Source: Streptomyces cellostaticus
GTDB taxonomy: Bacteria > Actinomycetota > Actinomycetes > Streptomycetales > Streptomycetaceae
Length of the DNA stretch: 64,000 bases
NCBI RefSeq assembly: GCF_001513965.1
Contig: NZ_KQ948018.1
Location: forward strand, 281,576 to 345,575
Direction: 5' to 3'
Position numbers and translations under genes: made by a program. Below, one piece after another: positions 1 to 8,812 of this stretch. The notes beneath the pieces were generated by a model. That model was not told the origin of the DNA, did not search any database, and saw only the letters and a list, made by a program, of their open reading frames with translations. Every line of letters starts with the position of its first letter. Positions within the stretch are counted from its first letter, which is position 1.

Positions 1-269
1 TCTGAGCACCTGACACCGCCCGAGGTGAACCCAGCCACCGCGTGTCTGTGCCGGTGTCGCGGTCATGGTGTGGCTCCGGTGGGTCCGAGTACCTGACATC
101 GGCCGAGGTGCAGCCGGTCGTCGTACCGGAACCGCCCCGGTGTCCGCGCCTGTGTCCGCGCCCGTGTCACCGTCATGCCCCGGCCCCGGGCGGCCCAAGT
201 ACCCGCCGTCGCCCGGGTACTGCCCGACGGCCTCTTCCGGAGAACTCCGCGCTCATGCCCCCGCCCCGC

Positions 270-1034
270 TCACCCCGTGGTCGCCGGGATCGTAACCGGC
301 GGTCGCCGGTGGGAGCGCCGTATCCAGGGAGCTGCCGTCAGCGCGCACGCAAGCCCGAACAGGACCATCGGTGTCGCCCGCCCCGTCTCCTCGTCCATGA
401 ACAGCAGCATCCCGAGGTTGACCAGGGCGTGGAAGCCGCCCGCGAGGAGCAGGCGGTGGGGTCCGCCGGACTGTTCCAGGGCCAGGCCCAGGGCGAGGGA
501 CATCGCGACCGTCGCCAGCAGGAAGCCCGCCGCGTAGGCCGGGCTCTGCGCCAGCACCTGGACGTGCCACAGGCCCCACACCAGCCCGGTCGCCGCCGAC
601 GCGGTGACCGCAGGGAAGCGGGTGCGCAGCAGGGGCTGGAGGAAGCAGCGCCAGCCAATCTCCTCGCCGCAGGCGCCGATCAACTGGGCGAAGGCGATGA
701 GGAGGAAGGGGTGGTGCAGGGTGCGCGGGTCGGTGGCGTGCGCGGTGCTGGTGAGGAGGGCGTACGGGGCTGCCGAGAGGAGGATGATCAAGAAAGGTGT
801 GGTGAGGAGCGGGCGCCATGGGGGTCCGCAGGGCCCGGCGAGCAGGCCCCGCGTTCGGGACGGCCACAGGAGCGCCGCCACGGCCACGCCCAGTGCCGGG
901 CCGAACTGGGTCAGTTGGACGACCTCCGTGGGGATCCCGGTGGCCGGCTGTGCGGCTCCCAGCCCTCCGGCCGCCACGAAGGCGACCGTCAGATAGACCC
1001 CTGCCTGTGCTTTCCACCGCTGTCTCGTCTGCAT
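270..1034 (-). CDS. CPBP-family intramembrane metalloprotease
   Basis: Predicted membrane-embedded CAAX-protease/bacteriocin-processing (CPBP, Abi) enzyme of 254 residues. Several hydrophobic helices are visible. The family's first motif, EEIGWR, lies near residues 124-129, and the later FHxxxN motif is present as FHALVN; these supply the glutamates, histidine and asparagine that hold the metal in this family. I chose the ATG at 1034; an in-frame start ten codons upstream exists, but neither has a strong ribosome-binding site. It is transcribed away from the L,D-transpeptidase that follows, so the two are divergent. Family membership is clear; the substrate cannot be predicted. Confidence 0.85.
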   Translation of the reverse strand: MQTRQRWKAQAGVYLTVAFVAAGGLGAAQPATGIPTEVVQLTQFGPALGVAVAALLWPSRTRGLLAGPCGPPWRPLLTTPFLIILLSAAPYALLTSTAHATDPRTLHHPFLLIAFAQLIGACGEEIGWRCFLQPLLRTRFPAVTASAATGLVWGLWHVQVLAQSPAYAAGFLLATVAMSLALGLALEQSGGPHRLLLAGGFHALVNLGMLLFMDEETGRATPMVLFGLACALTAAPWIRRSHRRPPVTIPATTG

Positions 1035-1171
1035 GGCCTCGACGATGCCGGGCGGGCCGCGCACGCGGACTGCACCTGAATGCCGAACCGGGCTGTACTC
1101 AGATCCACCCCCTGGGTGACCCGTCAGCGCGGCACCCGGGTTCCGGCGCGGCCGCGCGTTTGGCTGATCGC

Positions 1172-2086
1172 ATGATCAGCAGACGAATCGCGTACCGGGG
1201 CGTCGCGGCGCTGCTCGCCACCGCGACCGCTCTGGCGGCGGCCGGAACCGCCGTAGCCGCCCCCCTGCCCGCGACCAGCCCGGCACCTCCGGCCCCTGCC
1301 CCCGCCCCCGCCTCCGAGCTGGTTCCGGGCGTCCCGCTCGGCCCGGCGCAGCCCTGGCAGATCGACACGCCCGACCAGATGCTGCCGCCGAAGGTCTACA
1401 CGCCCACCGAGAGTGAGGAGGCCGTGGAGCCCGAGGACGCGGTGGCGGGGGCGTACGACCTCATCGAGTACGTGCCGATCTCCGACGCCGTCACCAAGGT
1501 GGCGTGCAGCAAGCAGACCGGGCCCTACCAGCGGCAGGTGGAGCGCTGGCTGAAGCTGAAGGCGGACGGCAAACAGTCCTCCGGCGACTGCAAGGCCGTT
1601 CGTGCCTTCCAGGTCCAGCACAAGATCAAGCCCGCCATCGGCTTCGCCGGGCCCGTCACTTGGTCGACGATGATGCTGATTTCGGCCAAGAAGAATCCCA
1701 ACAAGGCCAAGAAATGTCCGGTCCGGTCGTACCGGGTCGCCTGTGTCGACCTGAACCGGCAGCTGACCTGGGTGCAGAAGGGCAGCAAGGTGGTGTTCGG
1801 GCCGGTCCCGATGCGCAGCGGCCGCAAGGGGCTCGTCACCCGGAAGGGCTGGCACACCATCTACTGGCGGCACAAGAACCATGTGTCGACCCTCTACAAC
1901 CAGCCCATGCCGTACGCCCAGTTCTTCGACGGCGGCGAGGCCTTCCACGCCGTCTACGGCACCATCTACACCACCATCGGCTCCTACGGCTGCGTCAACC
2001 TGAAGCTCGCCGACTCGCGCAGGCTGTGGGACGTGCTGAAGAAGGGCGACCACGTCTACGTGTGGGGCCGGCGGCCGGGTACCTAG
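1172..2086 (+). CDS. secreted L,D-transpeptidase with N-terminal peptidoglycan-binding domain
   Basis: Predicted exported enzyme (304 aa) that makes 3-3 cross-links in peptidoglycan. The N-terminus has two arginines and a long Ala-rich hydrophobic stretch ending in AVAA, a Sec signal peptide. A Pro/Ala-rich linker follows, then a PG_binding_1-like repeat (about residues 110-165, with AVRAFQVQHKI), then a YkuD catalytic domain. The active site reads SYGCVNL, with the nucleophilic cysteine near residue 274 and a histidine near 259; the usual SHGC has Tyr in place of His before Gly-Cys, a common variant. The ATG at 1172 directly precedes the signal peptide; the much longer upstream reading frame has no signal sequence. 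Confidence 0.9.
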   Translation: MISRRIAYRGVAALLATATALAAAGTAVAAPLPATSPAPPAPAPAPASELVPGVPLGPAQPWQIDTPDQMLPPKVYTPTESEEAVEPEDAVAGAYDLIEYVPISDAVTKVACSKQTGPYQRQVERWLKLKADGKQSSGDCKAVRAFQVQHKIKPAIGFAGPVTWSTMMLISAKKNPNKAKKCPVRSYRVACVDLNRQLTWVQKGSKVVFGPVPMRSGRKGLVTRKGWHTIYWRHKNHVSTLYNQPMPYAQFFDGGEAFHAVYGTIYTTIGSYGCVNLKLADSRRLWDVLKKGDHVYVWGRRPGT

Positions 2087-2134
2087 GCCCTGTCACCCGG
2101 GGCCCGTGCGGCCCTCTGAGACACTGGGGGCGCG

Positions 2135-3301
2135 ATGAGTGAGACTGCACCTGTGCCGACCGCGCCCCTGCGCGCCCGGGCCGAGATCGATCTGGCCGCC
2201 CTGCGCGCCAATGTGCGGGCCCTGCGTGCCCGGGCGAAGGGCGCGGCCCTGATGGCCGTCGTCAAGTCCGACGGGTACGGCCACGGGGCCGTGCCGTGTG
2301 CCCGCGCGGCTGTCGAGGCGGGCGCGAGCTGGCTCGGCACGGCCACCCCCGAGGAGGCCCTCGCGCTGCGCGCGGCCGGTCTGTCCACCCGCATCCTGTG
2401 CTGGCTGTGGGTGCCGGGCGGGCCCTGGCGGCAGGCCGTCGAGGCGGACATCGACGTCTCGCTGAGCGGCATGTGGGCGCTGCGTGAGGTGACGGAGGCC
2501 GCGCGGCAGGCGGGCCGGCCCGCCCGGGTGCAGCTGAAGGCCGACACCGGGCTCGGGCGCAACGGCTGCCAGCCCGACGACTGGCCCGAACTGGTCGCCG
2601 AGGCCCTGCGCGCCGAGCGTACGGGGCTGGTCCGGGTCACCGGTCTGTGGTCCCACTTCGCCTGCGCCGACGAACCCGGGCACCCCTCCATAGCCGCCCA
2701 GCTCACCCGGTTCCGGGAGATGGTCGCCTACGCCGAGGAGCAGGGCCTGCGCCCCGAGGTGCGGCACCTCGCCAACTCCCCGGCCACGCTGACCCTTCCC
2801 GAGACCCACTTCGACCTGGTCCGTCCCGGTATCGCCATGTACGGCATCTCGCCCAGCCCGGAGATCGGCACCCCGGCCGACTTCGGCCTGCGGCCGGTGA
2901 TGACGCTCAGCGCCTCCCTCGCGCTGGTCAAGCAGGTGCCGGGCGGGCACGGCATCAGTTACGGCCACCACTACGTCACGCCCGGCGAGACCACCCTCGG
3001 CCTCGTTCCCGTCGGCTACGCGGACGGCATTCCCCGGCACGCCTCGGGCACCGGGCCGGTGCTGGTCGACGGCAAGTGGCGGACCGTCGCGGGCCGGGTC
3101 GCGATGGACCAGTTCGTGGTCGACCTCGGCGGGGACACACCGGAAGTGGGCGCGCAGGCGGTGCTGTTCGGGCCCGGCGACCGGGGCGAGCCCACCGCCG
3201 AGGACTGGGCGCAGGCCTGCGGCACGATCGCGTACGAAATCGTCACACGGATCGGAACGCGCGTTCCTCGCGTCTATGTGAACGGGGAACAAGAGGGGTA
3301 A
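2135..3301 (+). CDS. alr: alanine racemase
   Basis: PLP-dependent racemase that converts L-Ala to D-Ala for peptidoglycan. The 388-residue length is normal. The PLP-binding lysine is K44 in AVVKSDGYGHG, and the second catalytic base is the tyrosine near residue 276 in GHGISYGHHY. The N-terminal TIM-barrel and C-terminal beta domain (KWRTVAGRVAMDQFVVDL) are complete. The ATG follows a G-rich Shine-Dalgarno at about 8 nt. It leads the run alr, hydrolase, tsaE, the order I recall from other actinobacteria, including Mycobacterium. Confidence 0.97.
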   Translation: MSETAPVPTAPLRARAEIDLAALRANVRALRARAKGAALMAVVKSDGYGHGAVPCARAAVEAGASWLGTATPEEALALRAAGLSTRILCWLWVPGGPWRQAVEADIDVSLSGMWALREVTEAARQAGRPARVQLKADTGLGRNGCQPDDWPELVAEALRAERTGLVRVTGLWSHFACADEPGHPSIAAQLTRFREMVAYAEEQGLRPEVRHLANSPATLTLPETHFDLVRPGIAMYGISPSPEIGTPADFGLRPVMTLSASLALVKQVPGGHGISYGHHYVTPGETTLGLVPVGYADGIPRHASGTGPVLVDGKWRTVAGRVAMDQFVVDLGGDTPEVGAQAVLFGPGDRGEPTAEDWAQACGTIAYEIVTRIGTRVPRVYVNGEQEG

Positions 3302-3422
3302 CCCCTTGAAAAGGGCGCCTCGCGCTCGGTTACACCTGTCACGACCGGCACACCACGCACCACACCGGCACCACCTGTTTCATTCACCCAGCGAACTGCA
3401 GTACGGCGAAGAGGAGCGGTAC

Positions 3423-4664
3423 GTGAGCGAGAGCAGTGCGGAGGCCGTGGCGGACGTCGTCGCCTCGGCGGCCGTCGCCTCCGCCGCGGGGGCGGCGAGC
3501 TGGCGCAGGGCGACCGGCATCGCCGGTGCCGCGATAGGCGTCCTCGCCGCGGGGGCGGCCGCCGGTGTGGCCATCGAGCGGATGACGGTCGGCCGCGGGA
3601 TGCGCAGCAGGGCCCGGCTGGCGCTGGACTCGGCGGGCCCCTACGGCACCCTGCGCGGCACCCCCGGCAAGGCGTACGCCGAGGACGGCACCGAGCTGTA
3701 CTACGAGGTCGACGACGTCGAACCCGACCCGGGTCCGCAGGTCTCCCCGCGCCGCCGCCGGCTCTTCGGCCGCAAGGCGCCCGCCCCGGTCACCGTCGTC
3801 TTCTGCCACGGCTACTGCCTCAGCCAGGACTCCTGGCACTTCCAGCGGGCGGCCCTGCGCGGGGTCGTACGGACCGTGCACTGGGACCAGCGCAGCCACG
3901 GGCGCTCCGGGCGGGGCGTGGCCCAGACCCAGGACGGCGTGCCCGTCACCATCGAGGAGCTCGGCCGCGACCTGAAGGCGGTCCTCGACGCGGCCGTGCC
4001 GGGCGGCCCGATCGTGCTGGTCGGCCACTCCATGGGCGGGATGACGATGATGGCGCTGGCCGCCCAGTACCCGGAGCTGATCCGGGACCGGGTCGTCGCC
4101 ACCGCCTTCGTCGGCACGTCCTCGGGGCGGCTCGCCGAGGTCAGCTTCGGGCTGCCCGTCGCCGGGGTCAACGCGGTGCGCCGGATCCTGCCCGGAGTGC
4201 TGAAGGCGCTCGGGCAGCAGGCGGAACTGGTGGAGAAGGGGCGCCGGGCCACCGCCGACCTGTTCGCCGGGGTCATCAAGCGGTACTCGTTCGCGTCCCG
4301 GGACGTCGACCCGGCGGTCGAGCGGTTCGCCGAGCGGATGATCGAGTCCACGCCGATCGACGTGGTCGCCGAGTTCTACCCGGCCTTCACGGACCACGAC
4401 AAGACCGAGGCGCTCGCCTGTTTCCGGGACATCCCGGTGCTGGTGCTGGCCGGGGTGCAGGACCTGGTCACGCCCAGCGAGCACAGCGAGGTCATCGCCG
4501 ACCTGCTGCCCGACGCCGAGCTGGTGCTCGTGCCGGACGCAGGGCATCTGGTCATGCTGGAGCACCCGGAAGTGGTCATAGACCGCCTTGCCGACATGCT
4601 CGCCCGCGCTGGGGCAGTGCCACTAGCGGCTACCGTAAGTGGCTGTGACTCCGCCTCCTCCTAA
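3423..4664 (+). CDS. alpha/beta-fold hydrolase
   Basis: Cytoplasmic or membrane-associated alpha/beta hydrolase of 413 residues. After a start peptide comes an Ala/Gly-rich hydrophobic segment (about residues 25-55) that could anchor it to the membrane. The fold begins with VTVVFCHGYCLS (oxyanion HG). The nucleophile elbow is GHSMGG, and the late histidine is in PDAGHLVMLEHPE; an aspartate in LVLAGVQDLVTP completes a standard Ser-Asp-His triad. The GTG at 3423 is preceded by GAGGAG at ideal spacing, so I prefer it to the longer upstream frame. It sits between alr and tsaE, a conserved actinobacterial position. The substrate is unknown. Confidence 0.9.
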   Translation: MSESSAEAVADVVASAAVASAAGAASWRRATGIAGAAIGVLAAGAAAGVAIERMTVGRGMRSRARLALDSAGPYGTLRGTPGKAYAEDGTELYYEVDDVEPDPGPQVSPRRRRLFGRKAPAPVTVVFCHGYCLSQDSWHFQRAALRGVVRTVHWDQRSHGRSGRGVAQTQDGVPVTIEELGRDLKAVLDAAVPGGPIVLVGHSMGGMTMMALAAQYPELIRDRVVATAFVGTSSGRLAEVSFGLPVAGVNAVRRILPGVLKALGQQAELVEKGRRATADLFAGVIKRYSFASRDVDPAVERFAERMIESTPIDVVAEFYPAFTDHDKTEALACFRDIPVLVLAGVQDLVTPSEHSEVIADLLPDAELVLVPDAGHLVMLEHPEVVIDRLADMLARAGAVPLAATVSGCDSASS

Positions 4665-4745
4665 GAGGTGGCTTCCAGCCTTACGGCTGCGGTTCAGCCC
4701 GAACCGATCCCTCACGGGACGTCACCACTGTACTACTGTAAGTGA

Positions 4746-5264
4746 GTGATCATGGAAGTGACTGCCGTACCGCACAATCCCGCTGAGGCCCGGCTGACCG
4801 TCACCTCTCCCGAGCAGATGCGGGAGCTGGGCCGACGGCTAGCCAAGCTGCTGCGCGCGGGCGACCTGGTGATGCTCACCGGGGAGCTGGGCGCGGGCAA
4901 GACGACGCTGACCCGCGGGCTCGGCGAGGGGCTCGGAGTGCGCGGTGCGGTCACCTCGCCGACCTTCGTGATCGCCCGTGTGCACCCCTCCCTCGGCGAC
5001 GGGCCACCGCTCGTCCACGTCGACGCCTACCGGCTCTCCGGCGGCCTCGACGAGATGGAGGACCTCGACCTGGACGTCTCCCTGCCCGACTCGGTGATGG
5101 TCGTGGAGTGGGGCGAGGGCAAGGTCGAGGAACTGGCCGAGGACCGGCTGCGGGTCGTCATCCACCGGGCCGTCGGAGACACCACCGACGAGGTACGGCA
5201 GGTGACGCTGACCGGGCTCGGGCAGCGCTGGACGGACACGGACCTGGAGACGCTCGAGGCCTGA
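4746..5264 (+). CDS. tsaE: tRNA t6A37 biosynthesis ATPase TsaE
   Basis: Small P-loop ATPase (172 aa) that works with TsaB and TsaD to transfer threonylcarbamoyl to A37 of ANN-decoding tRNAs. The Walker A motif GELGAGKTT is at residues 46-54. The family signature TSPTFVI follows, and the conserved HVDAYRL and VEWGEGK segments are present. Start is GTG at 4746; an ATG two codons later is a close alternative. tsaB and tsaD lie just downstream, separated by a short convergent insertion. Confidence 0.95.
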   Translation: MIMEVTAVPHNPAEARLTVTSPEQMRELGRRLAKLLRAGDLVMLTGELGAGKTTLTRGLGEGLGVRGAVTSPTFVIARVHPSLGDGPPLVHVDAYRLSGGLDEMEDLDLDVSLPDSVMVVEWGEGKVEELAEDRLRVVIHRAVGDTTDEVRQVTLTGLGQRWTDTDLETLEA

Positions 5265-5340
5265 GCGGACCGGCTTTCCGACAAGCCGTCGGCAACATGT
5301 TGCGCAGGACGTCCCGGGCGTGGTCACATGGTAGCCAGCC

Positions 5341-5364
5341 CGTGGTTAGGTGTACCTAACCACG
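5341..5364. promoter_or_regulatory. 24-bp palindrome, candidate operator
   Basis: Perfect inverted repeat: CGTGGTTAGGT and ACCTAACCACG separated by GT. It lies 28 bp upstream of the small gene at 5393 and downstream of tsaE. No T-tract follows, so an operator is more likely than a terminator. The half-sites resemble DtxR/DmdR iron boxes, but the spacing is 5 bp too long for that family. Confidence 0.55.
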
Positions 5365-5392
5365 CCCGCCCCCCGCATGTCAGGAGGCGCCC

Positions 5393-5572
5393 ATGTCCGC
5401 TACCGGGGTGTCCATGCGCGACCTGCTGGCGTCGTGCGCGGCCGCGGCCGCGATTTCCAGGCCACCGCGCCCCGAACAGCGTCCCCAAGAGGCGCGGGGA
5501 ACGGCGCGACCGGCCACGACGACGCAGCAGACGACCGACGACCCGGCGCGGCCCCTCCGGCGGAGCGCTTAG
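5393..5572 (+). CDS. small conserved-looking protein, function unknown
   Basis: A 59-residue reading frame with an excellent Shine-Dalgarno (AGGAGG, about 6 nt before the ATG) and strong GC bias at third positions. The peptide begins MSATGVSMRDLLASCAAAAA and then turns Pro/Arg/Thr-rich. The N-terminal Ala run is too short and has no charged leader for a confident signal peptide, so it may be a short amphipathic helix. The gene follows the 24-bp palindrome at 5341. Its TAG (5570-5572) interlocks with the TAA (5569-5571) of the convergent gene. I recall small proteins starting in this way near tsaE in other Streptomyces but cannot check that here. Confidence 0.6.
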   Translation: MSATGVSMRDLLASCAAAAAISRPPRPEQRPQEARGTARPATTTQQTTDDPARPLRRSA

Positions 5573-6135
5573 CGGATCACCACCACCGGCACGCCGATCG
5601 TCGCGAACTTCCACGTCGCGTCGCCGTCCTCGCGCGTCTCCCGGATGCCGCCGGTCTTCACCGTCTGGTCGGCCGGGCCGGAGCCGCCGCCCACGGCCGC
5701 GCTGAAGCCGATCGTCACGCCGTCCAGGCTGGTGAAGCGCACCACGTGCTCGATGGGGATGCCGTCCGTCCCGGTGGCCGCGTGGGAGCGGGACGTGACC
5801 CAGTACTTTCCCGGCGGCGGGTCGACGGTGCCCGGGCGCACCCCGAAGCTGCGCTGCACCTGGCTCCACTGGTCGACCAGCCAGACCCGGTCGTCGTCCA
5901 CCGAGTACACGACCCGCTCACCCGCACCGGAACCGCTCGGCAGCGCGGCCGGGTTGCGCCGGTCGCGCGGCGCCTTGGTCGCCCTCGCCGAGGGCGACGT
6001 ACTCGCGCCGGGCCTGCCGCCGAGGCCCGGCGGGGCGGTCGCCTGCGCCTGGTAGGCGAGGAATCCCACGGCGCCGATGGCCACGGCGGTGAGGCCGGCC
6101 ACGATCCCCGAGCTGGTCCCTGCCACGTGCGCCAC
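5569..6135 (-). CDS. membrane-anchored protein with a YkuD-like but catalytically empty domain
   Basis: Protein of 188 residues. It has one N-terminal hydrophobic helix (about residues 8-28), a Ser/Pro/Arg linker, and a C-terminal beta-rich domain from about residue 75. The order of strands (VWLVDQWSQV, then SFGVRPGTVDPPPGKYWV, then VRFTSLDGVTIGFS) resembles the first half of an L,D-transpeptidase domain. However, it ends without the HxxxSHGC catalytic segment, so no transpeptidase activity is expected. Start could be GTG 6135 or GTG 6126; the AGAGG before 6126 is slightly better spaced. It is convergent with, and overlaps, the small gene at 5393. The fold comparison is an inference by eye. 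Confidence 0.75.
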   Translation of the reverse strand: MAHVAGTSSGIVAGLTAVAIGAVGFLAYQAQATAPPGLGGRPGASTSPSARATKAPRDRRNPAALPSGSGAGERVVYSVDDDRVWLVDQWSQVQRSFGVRPGTVDPPPGKYWVTSRSHAATGTDGIPIEHVVRFTSLDGVTIGFSAAVGGGSGPADQTVKTGGIRETREDGDATWKFATIGVPVVVIR

Positions 6136-6238
6136 CTCTGCCTCGTGTCATATGTCCTACTTCGTACAGACCGTAGCAGTCAGTCACGATCTGCCCTGGA
6201 CGGCCGTGCGCGAGCCGCGGGCGCCGTAGGCTGTTCGC

Positions 6239-6895
6239 GTGCTCTTGCTCGCTCTGGATACCGCCACCCCCGCCGTCACCGTCGCGCTGCACGACGGCAC
6301 GGACGTCATCGCCTCGTCGAGTCAGGTGGACGCGCGCCGGCACGGAGAGCTGCTGCTCCCGGCCGTCGACCGTGTGCTCGCCGAGGCCGGGCTCAAGCTG
6401 GACGCGGTCACCGGGATCGTCGTCGGAATCGGACCCGGCCCCTACACCGGCCTGCGCGTCGGTCTGATGACCGCCGACACCTTCGGTCTCGCGCTCGGCG
6501 TCCCCGTGTACGGCGTGTGCACGCTGGACGGCCTCGCCTACGCCGCCGACATCGAGAAGGGGCCCTTCGTCGTGGCGACCGACGCCCGGCGCAAGGAGGT
6601 CTACTGGGCCACGTACGCCGACTCCCGCACCCGCCTGACCGGCCCGGCCGTCGACCGGCCCGCCGACATCGCCGAGCAGGTCGCCGGGCTCCCCGCGGTC
6701 GGCGCGGGCGCGCTGCTGTACCCGGACACGTTCCCGAGCGCCCACGAACCCGAGCATGTGTCCGCCGCCGCCCTCGCCCGCCTGGCCGCCGAGCGGCTGG
6801 CCGCGGGCGAGGAGCTGCCGGCGCCGCGCCCGCTGTACCTGCGCCGACCCGACGCCCAGGTCCCCAAGAACTACAAGGTGGTCACCCCCAAGTGA
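6239..6895 (+). CDS. tsaB: tRNA t6A37 biosynthesis protein TsaB
   Basis: Partner of TsaD in t6A formation, 218 residues, with the ASKHA-type start LLALDTATPAVTVALHDG and the conserved GPGPYTGLRVGL segment. The GTG start at 6239 directly opens the domain. Its TGA overlaps the GTG of rimI by 4 nt (GTGA), indicating translational coupling; rimI in turn overlaps tsaD. The block tsaB-rimI-tsaD is a common actinobacterial arrangement. Confidence 0.95.
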   Translation: MLLLALDTATPAVTVALHDGTDVIASSSQVDARRHGELLLPAVDRVLAEAGLKLDAVTGIVVGIGPGPYTGLRVGLMTADTFGLALGVPVYGVCTLDGLAYAADIEKGPFVVATDARRKEVYWATYADSRTRLTGPAVDRPADIAEQVAGLPAVGAGALLYPDTFPSAHEPEHVSAAALARLAAERLAAGEELPAPRPLYLRRPDAQVPKNYKVVTPK

Positions 6896-7398
6896 CTGAG
6901 CCGGCAACCCTCCGACTGCGCGAGATGCGCTGGTGGGACATCGACCCGGTGCTGGAGCTGGAGAAGGACCTGTTCCCCGAGGACGCCTGGTCCCGGGGCA
7001 TGTTCTGGTCCGAGCTGGCCCACTCCCGGGGCCCCGAGGCCACCCGGCGCTACCTCGTGGCCGAGGACGACGACCGCATCGTCGGCTATGCCGGGCTCGT
7101 CGCCTCCGGTGAGCTGGCCGACATCCAGACGATCGCCGTCGCCCGCGAGCTCCAGGGCACCGGCCTCGGCGCCCGCCTGCTGACCGAGCTGCTGAAGGCG
7201 GCAACCGCCTTCGAGTGCGCCGAGGTCATGCTCGAATGCCGGGTCGACAACGTCCGCGCCCAGAAGCTCTACGAGCGCTTCGGCTTCGAGCCCATCGGCT
7301 TCAGACGCGGCTACTACCAGCCGGGGAACGTGGACGCCCTGGTGATGCGCCTGACCGACCCCTCAGCATCCGTACAAGGAACCGGGACCCATGACTGA
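6892..7398 (+). CDS. rimI: ribosomal protein S18 alanine N-acetyltransferase RimI
   Basis: GNAT acetyltransferase (168 aa) that modifies the N-terminus of S18 in the family type member. The acetyl-CoA pyrophosphate-binding loop is [13 protein letters not shown] (Q/RxxGxG/A type). The C-terminal [17 protein letters not shown] segment is characteristic of RimI. The start GTG overlaps the stop of tsaB; the reading frame stays open far upstream, but that part has no GNAT features. The last 8 nt overlap tsaD. Confidence 0.93.
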   Translation: MTEPATLRLREMRWWDIDPVLELEKDLFPEDAWSRGMFWSELAHSRGPEATRRYLVAEDDDRIVGYAGLVASGELADIQTIAVARELQGTGLGARLLTELLKAATAFECAEVMLECRVDNVRAQKLYERFGFEPIGFRRGYYQPGNVDALVMRLTDPSASVQGTGTHD

Positions 7399-8476
7399 CG
7401 AACCCCTCGTCCTCGGCATCGAGACCTCCTGCGACGAGACCGGCGTCGGCATCGTCCGCGGCACCACCCTGCTGGCGGACGCCGTCGCCTCCAGCGTCGA
7501 CGAGCACGCCCGCTTCGGCGGCGTCGTACCCGAGGTGGCGTCCCGGGCGCACCTGGAGGCGATGGTCCCGACCATCGACCGCGCCCTGAAGGAGGCCGGC
7601 GTCTCGGCGAAGGACCTCGACGGCATCGCGGTCACCGCGGGGCCGGGCCTCGCGGGCGCCCTGCTCGTCGGCGTGTCGGCGGCCAAGGCGTACGCCTACG
7701 CGCTCGGCAAGCCCCTGTACGGCGTCAACCACCTCGCCTCCCACATCTGCGTGGACCAGCTGGAGCACGGCCCGCTGCCGGAGCCGACCATGGCCCTGCT
7801 GGTGTCCGGCGGCCACTCCTCCCTGCTGCTGTCCGAGGACATCACCTCCGACGTCCGCCCGATGGGCTCGACCATCGACGACGCGGCCGGCGAGGCCTTC
7901 GACAAGATCGCCCGGGTGCTGAACCTCGGCTTCCCCGGCGGCCCGGTCATCGACCGCTACGCCCGCGAGGGCGACCCGGAGGCGATCGCCTTCCCGCGCG
8001 GCCTGACCGGCCCGCGCGACCCGGCGTACGACTTCTCCTTCTCCGGCCTGAAGACCGCCGTCGCCCGCTGGATCGAGGCCAGGCGCGCGGCCGGCGAGGA
8101 GGTCCCGGTGCGGGACGTGGCCGCCTCCTTCCAGGAGGCCGTGGTCGACGTCCTCACCCGCAAGGCGGTCCGTGCCTGCAAGGACGAGGGCGTCGACCAC
8201 CTGATGATCGGCGGCGGCGTCGCGGCCAACTCCCGCCTGCGCGCCCTCGCCCAGGAACGCTGCGAGGCGGCCGGCATCCGGCTGCGCGTCCCGCGCCCCA
8301 AGCTGTGCACGGACAACGGTGCGATGGTCGCCGCGCTCGGCGCCGAGATGGTCGCCCGTAACCGGGCCGTCTCCAGCTGGGACCTGTCCGCGGACTCCTC
8401 CCTGCCGGTGACCGACCCGCACGTCCCGGGCCACGACCATGTGCACGAGGTCAGCAAGGAGAACCTGTACCCGTGA
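7391..8476 (+). CDS. tsaD: tRNA N6-adenosine threonylcarbamoyltransferase TsaD
   Basis: Catalytic subunit of t6A synthesis (Kae1/Qri7/YgjD family), 361 residues. It opens with [16 protein letters not shown], has the metal-binding HLASHI (histidines near residues 115-119 of NHLASHICV) and GGHSSLLL, and the nucleotide-binding [11 protein letters not shown]. The late [10 protein letters not shown] contributes the third metal ligand. It overlaps rimI by 8 nt and overlaps the next small gene by 4 nt, so the four genes look like one transcript. Confidence 0.97.
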   Translation: MTDEPLVLGIETSCDETGVGIVRGTTLLADAVASSVDEHARFGGVVPEVASRAHLEAMVPTIDRALKEAGVSAKDLDGIAVTAGPGLAGALLVGVSAAKAYAYALGKPLYGVNHLASHICVDQLEHGPLPEPTMALLVSGGHSSLLLSEDITSDVRPMGSTIDDAAGEAFDKIARVLNLGFPGGPVIDRYAREGDPEAIAFPRGLTGPRDPAYDFSFSGLKTAVARWIEARRAAGEEVPVRDVAASFQEAVVDVLTRKAVRACKDEGVDHLMIGGGVAANSRLRALAQERCEAAGIRLRVPRPKLCTDNGAMVAALGAEMVARNRAVSSWDLSADSSLPVTDPHVPGHDHVHEVSKENLYP

Positions 8477-8742
8477 CTGTCGCCCTGATGTGGGAAGCCC
8501 GGGCCGCCGAGGGGCGGGGCGAGGAGCTGCTGTCCTGGGTGCGGGGGCAGGACCTCGCCCGGGAGCCGTTGCGCCGCGAGACCTTCCGGGCCCCGCAGGA
8601 CCGGGTGCTGGTCATCACCTGGTGGGATGCCCCGTACGACGCCTCGCTGCCCGAACTGCCCGAGCCGGACGCCGAGTTGGTGACGCGGGCGGTGCACCGG
8701 TGGCGGTTCGAACCGGTGGAGGGGGAGCGGCCGGAGCGCTGA
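8473..8742 (+). CDS. small hypothetical protein, translationally coupled to tsaD
   Basis: Protein of 89 residues whose GTG overlaps the tsaD stop codon (GTGA). It begins [20 protein letters not shown] and has several Trp residues and a predicted alpha/beta pattern of the size of a dimeric ferredoxin-like (ABM-type) domain, although no signature motif can be claimed. Codon use matches the neighbours. It appears to be the last gene of the tsaB-rimI-tsaD unit; a tRNA promoter starts right behind its stop codon. Confidence 0.8.
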   Translation: MTVALMWEARAAEGRGEELLSWVRGQDLAREPLRRETFRAPQDRVLVITWWDAPYDASLPELPEPDAELVTRAVHRWRFEPVEGERPER

Positions 8743-8772
8743 TTGGTGCGGTGCCCGTGCACGCGCTATGAT
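8743..8772 (+). promoter_or_regulatory. promoter of the tRNA-Gly gene
   Basis: TTGGTG (8743-8748) and TATGAT (8767-8772) separated by 18 bp form a recognisable housekeeping promoter. Transcription would begin near 8779, about 34 nt before the mature tRNA. Confidence 0.6.
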
Positions 8773-8812
8773 CATCACACGCGAACGGCCGGAACTCCGG
8801 TCCGGACGCAGT

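Noticed and set aside
5341-5364. DtxR/DmdR iron box
   Set aside because: The half-sites match in part, but the two arms are 5 bp further apart than in the 19-bp iron-box consensus, so I report it only as an unassigned palindrome.
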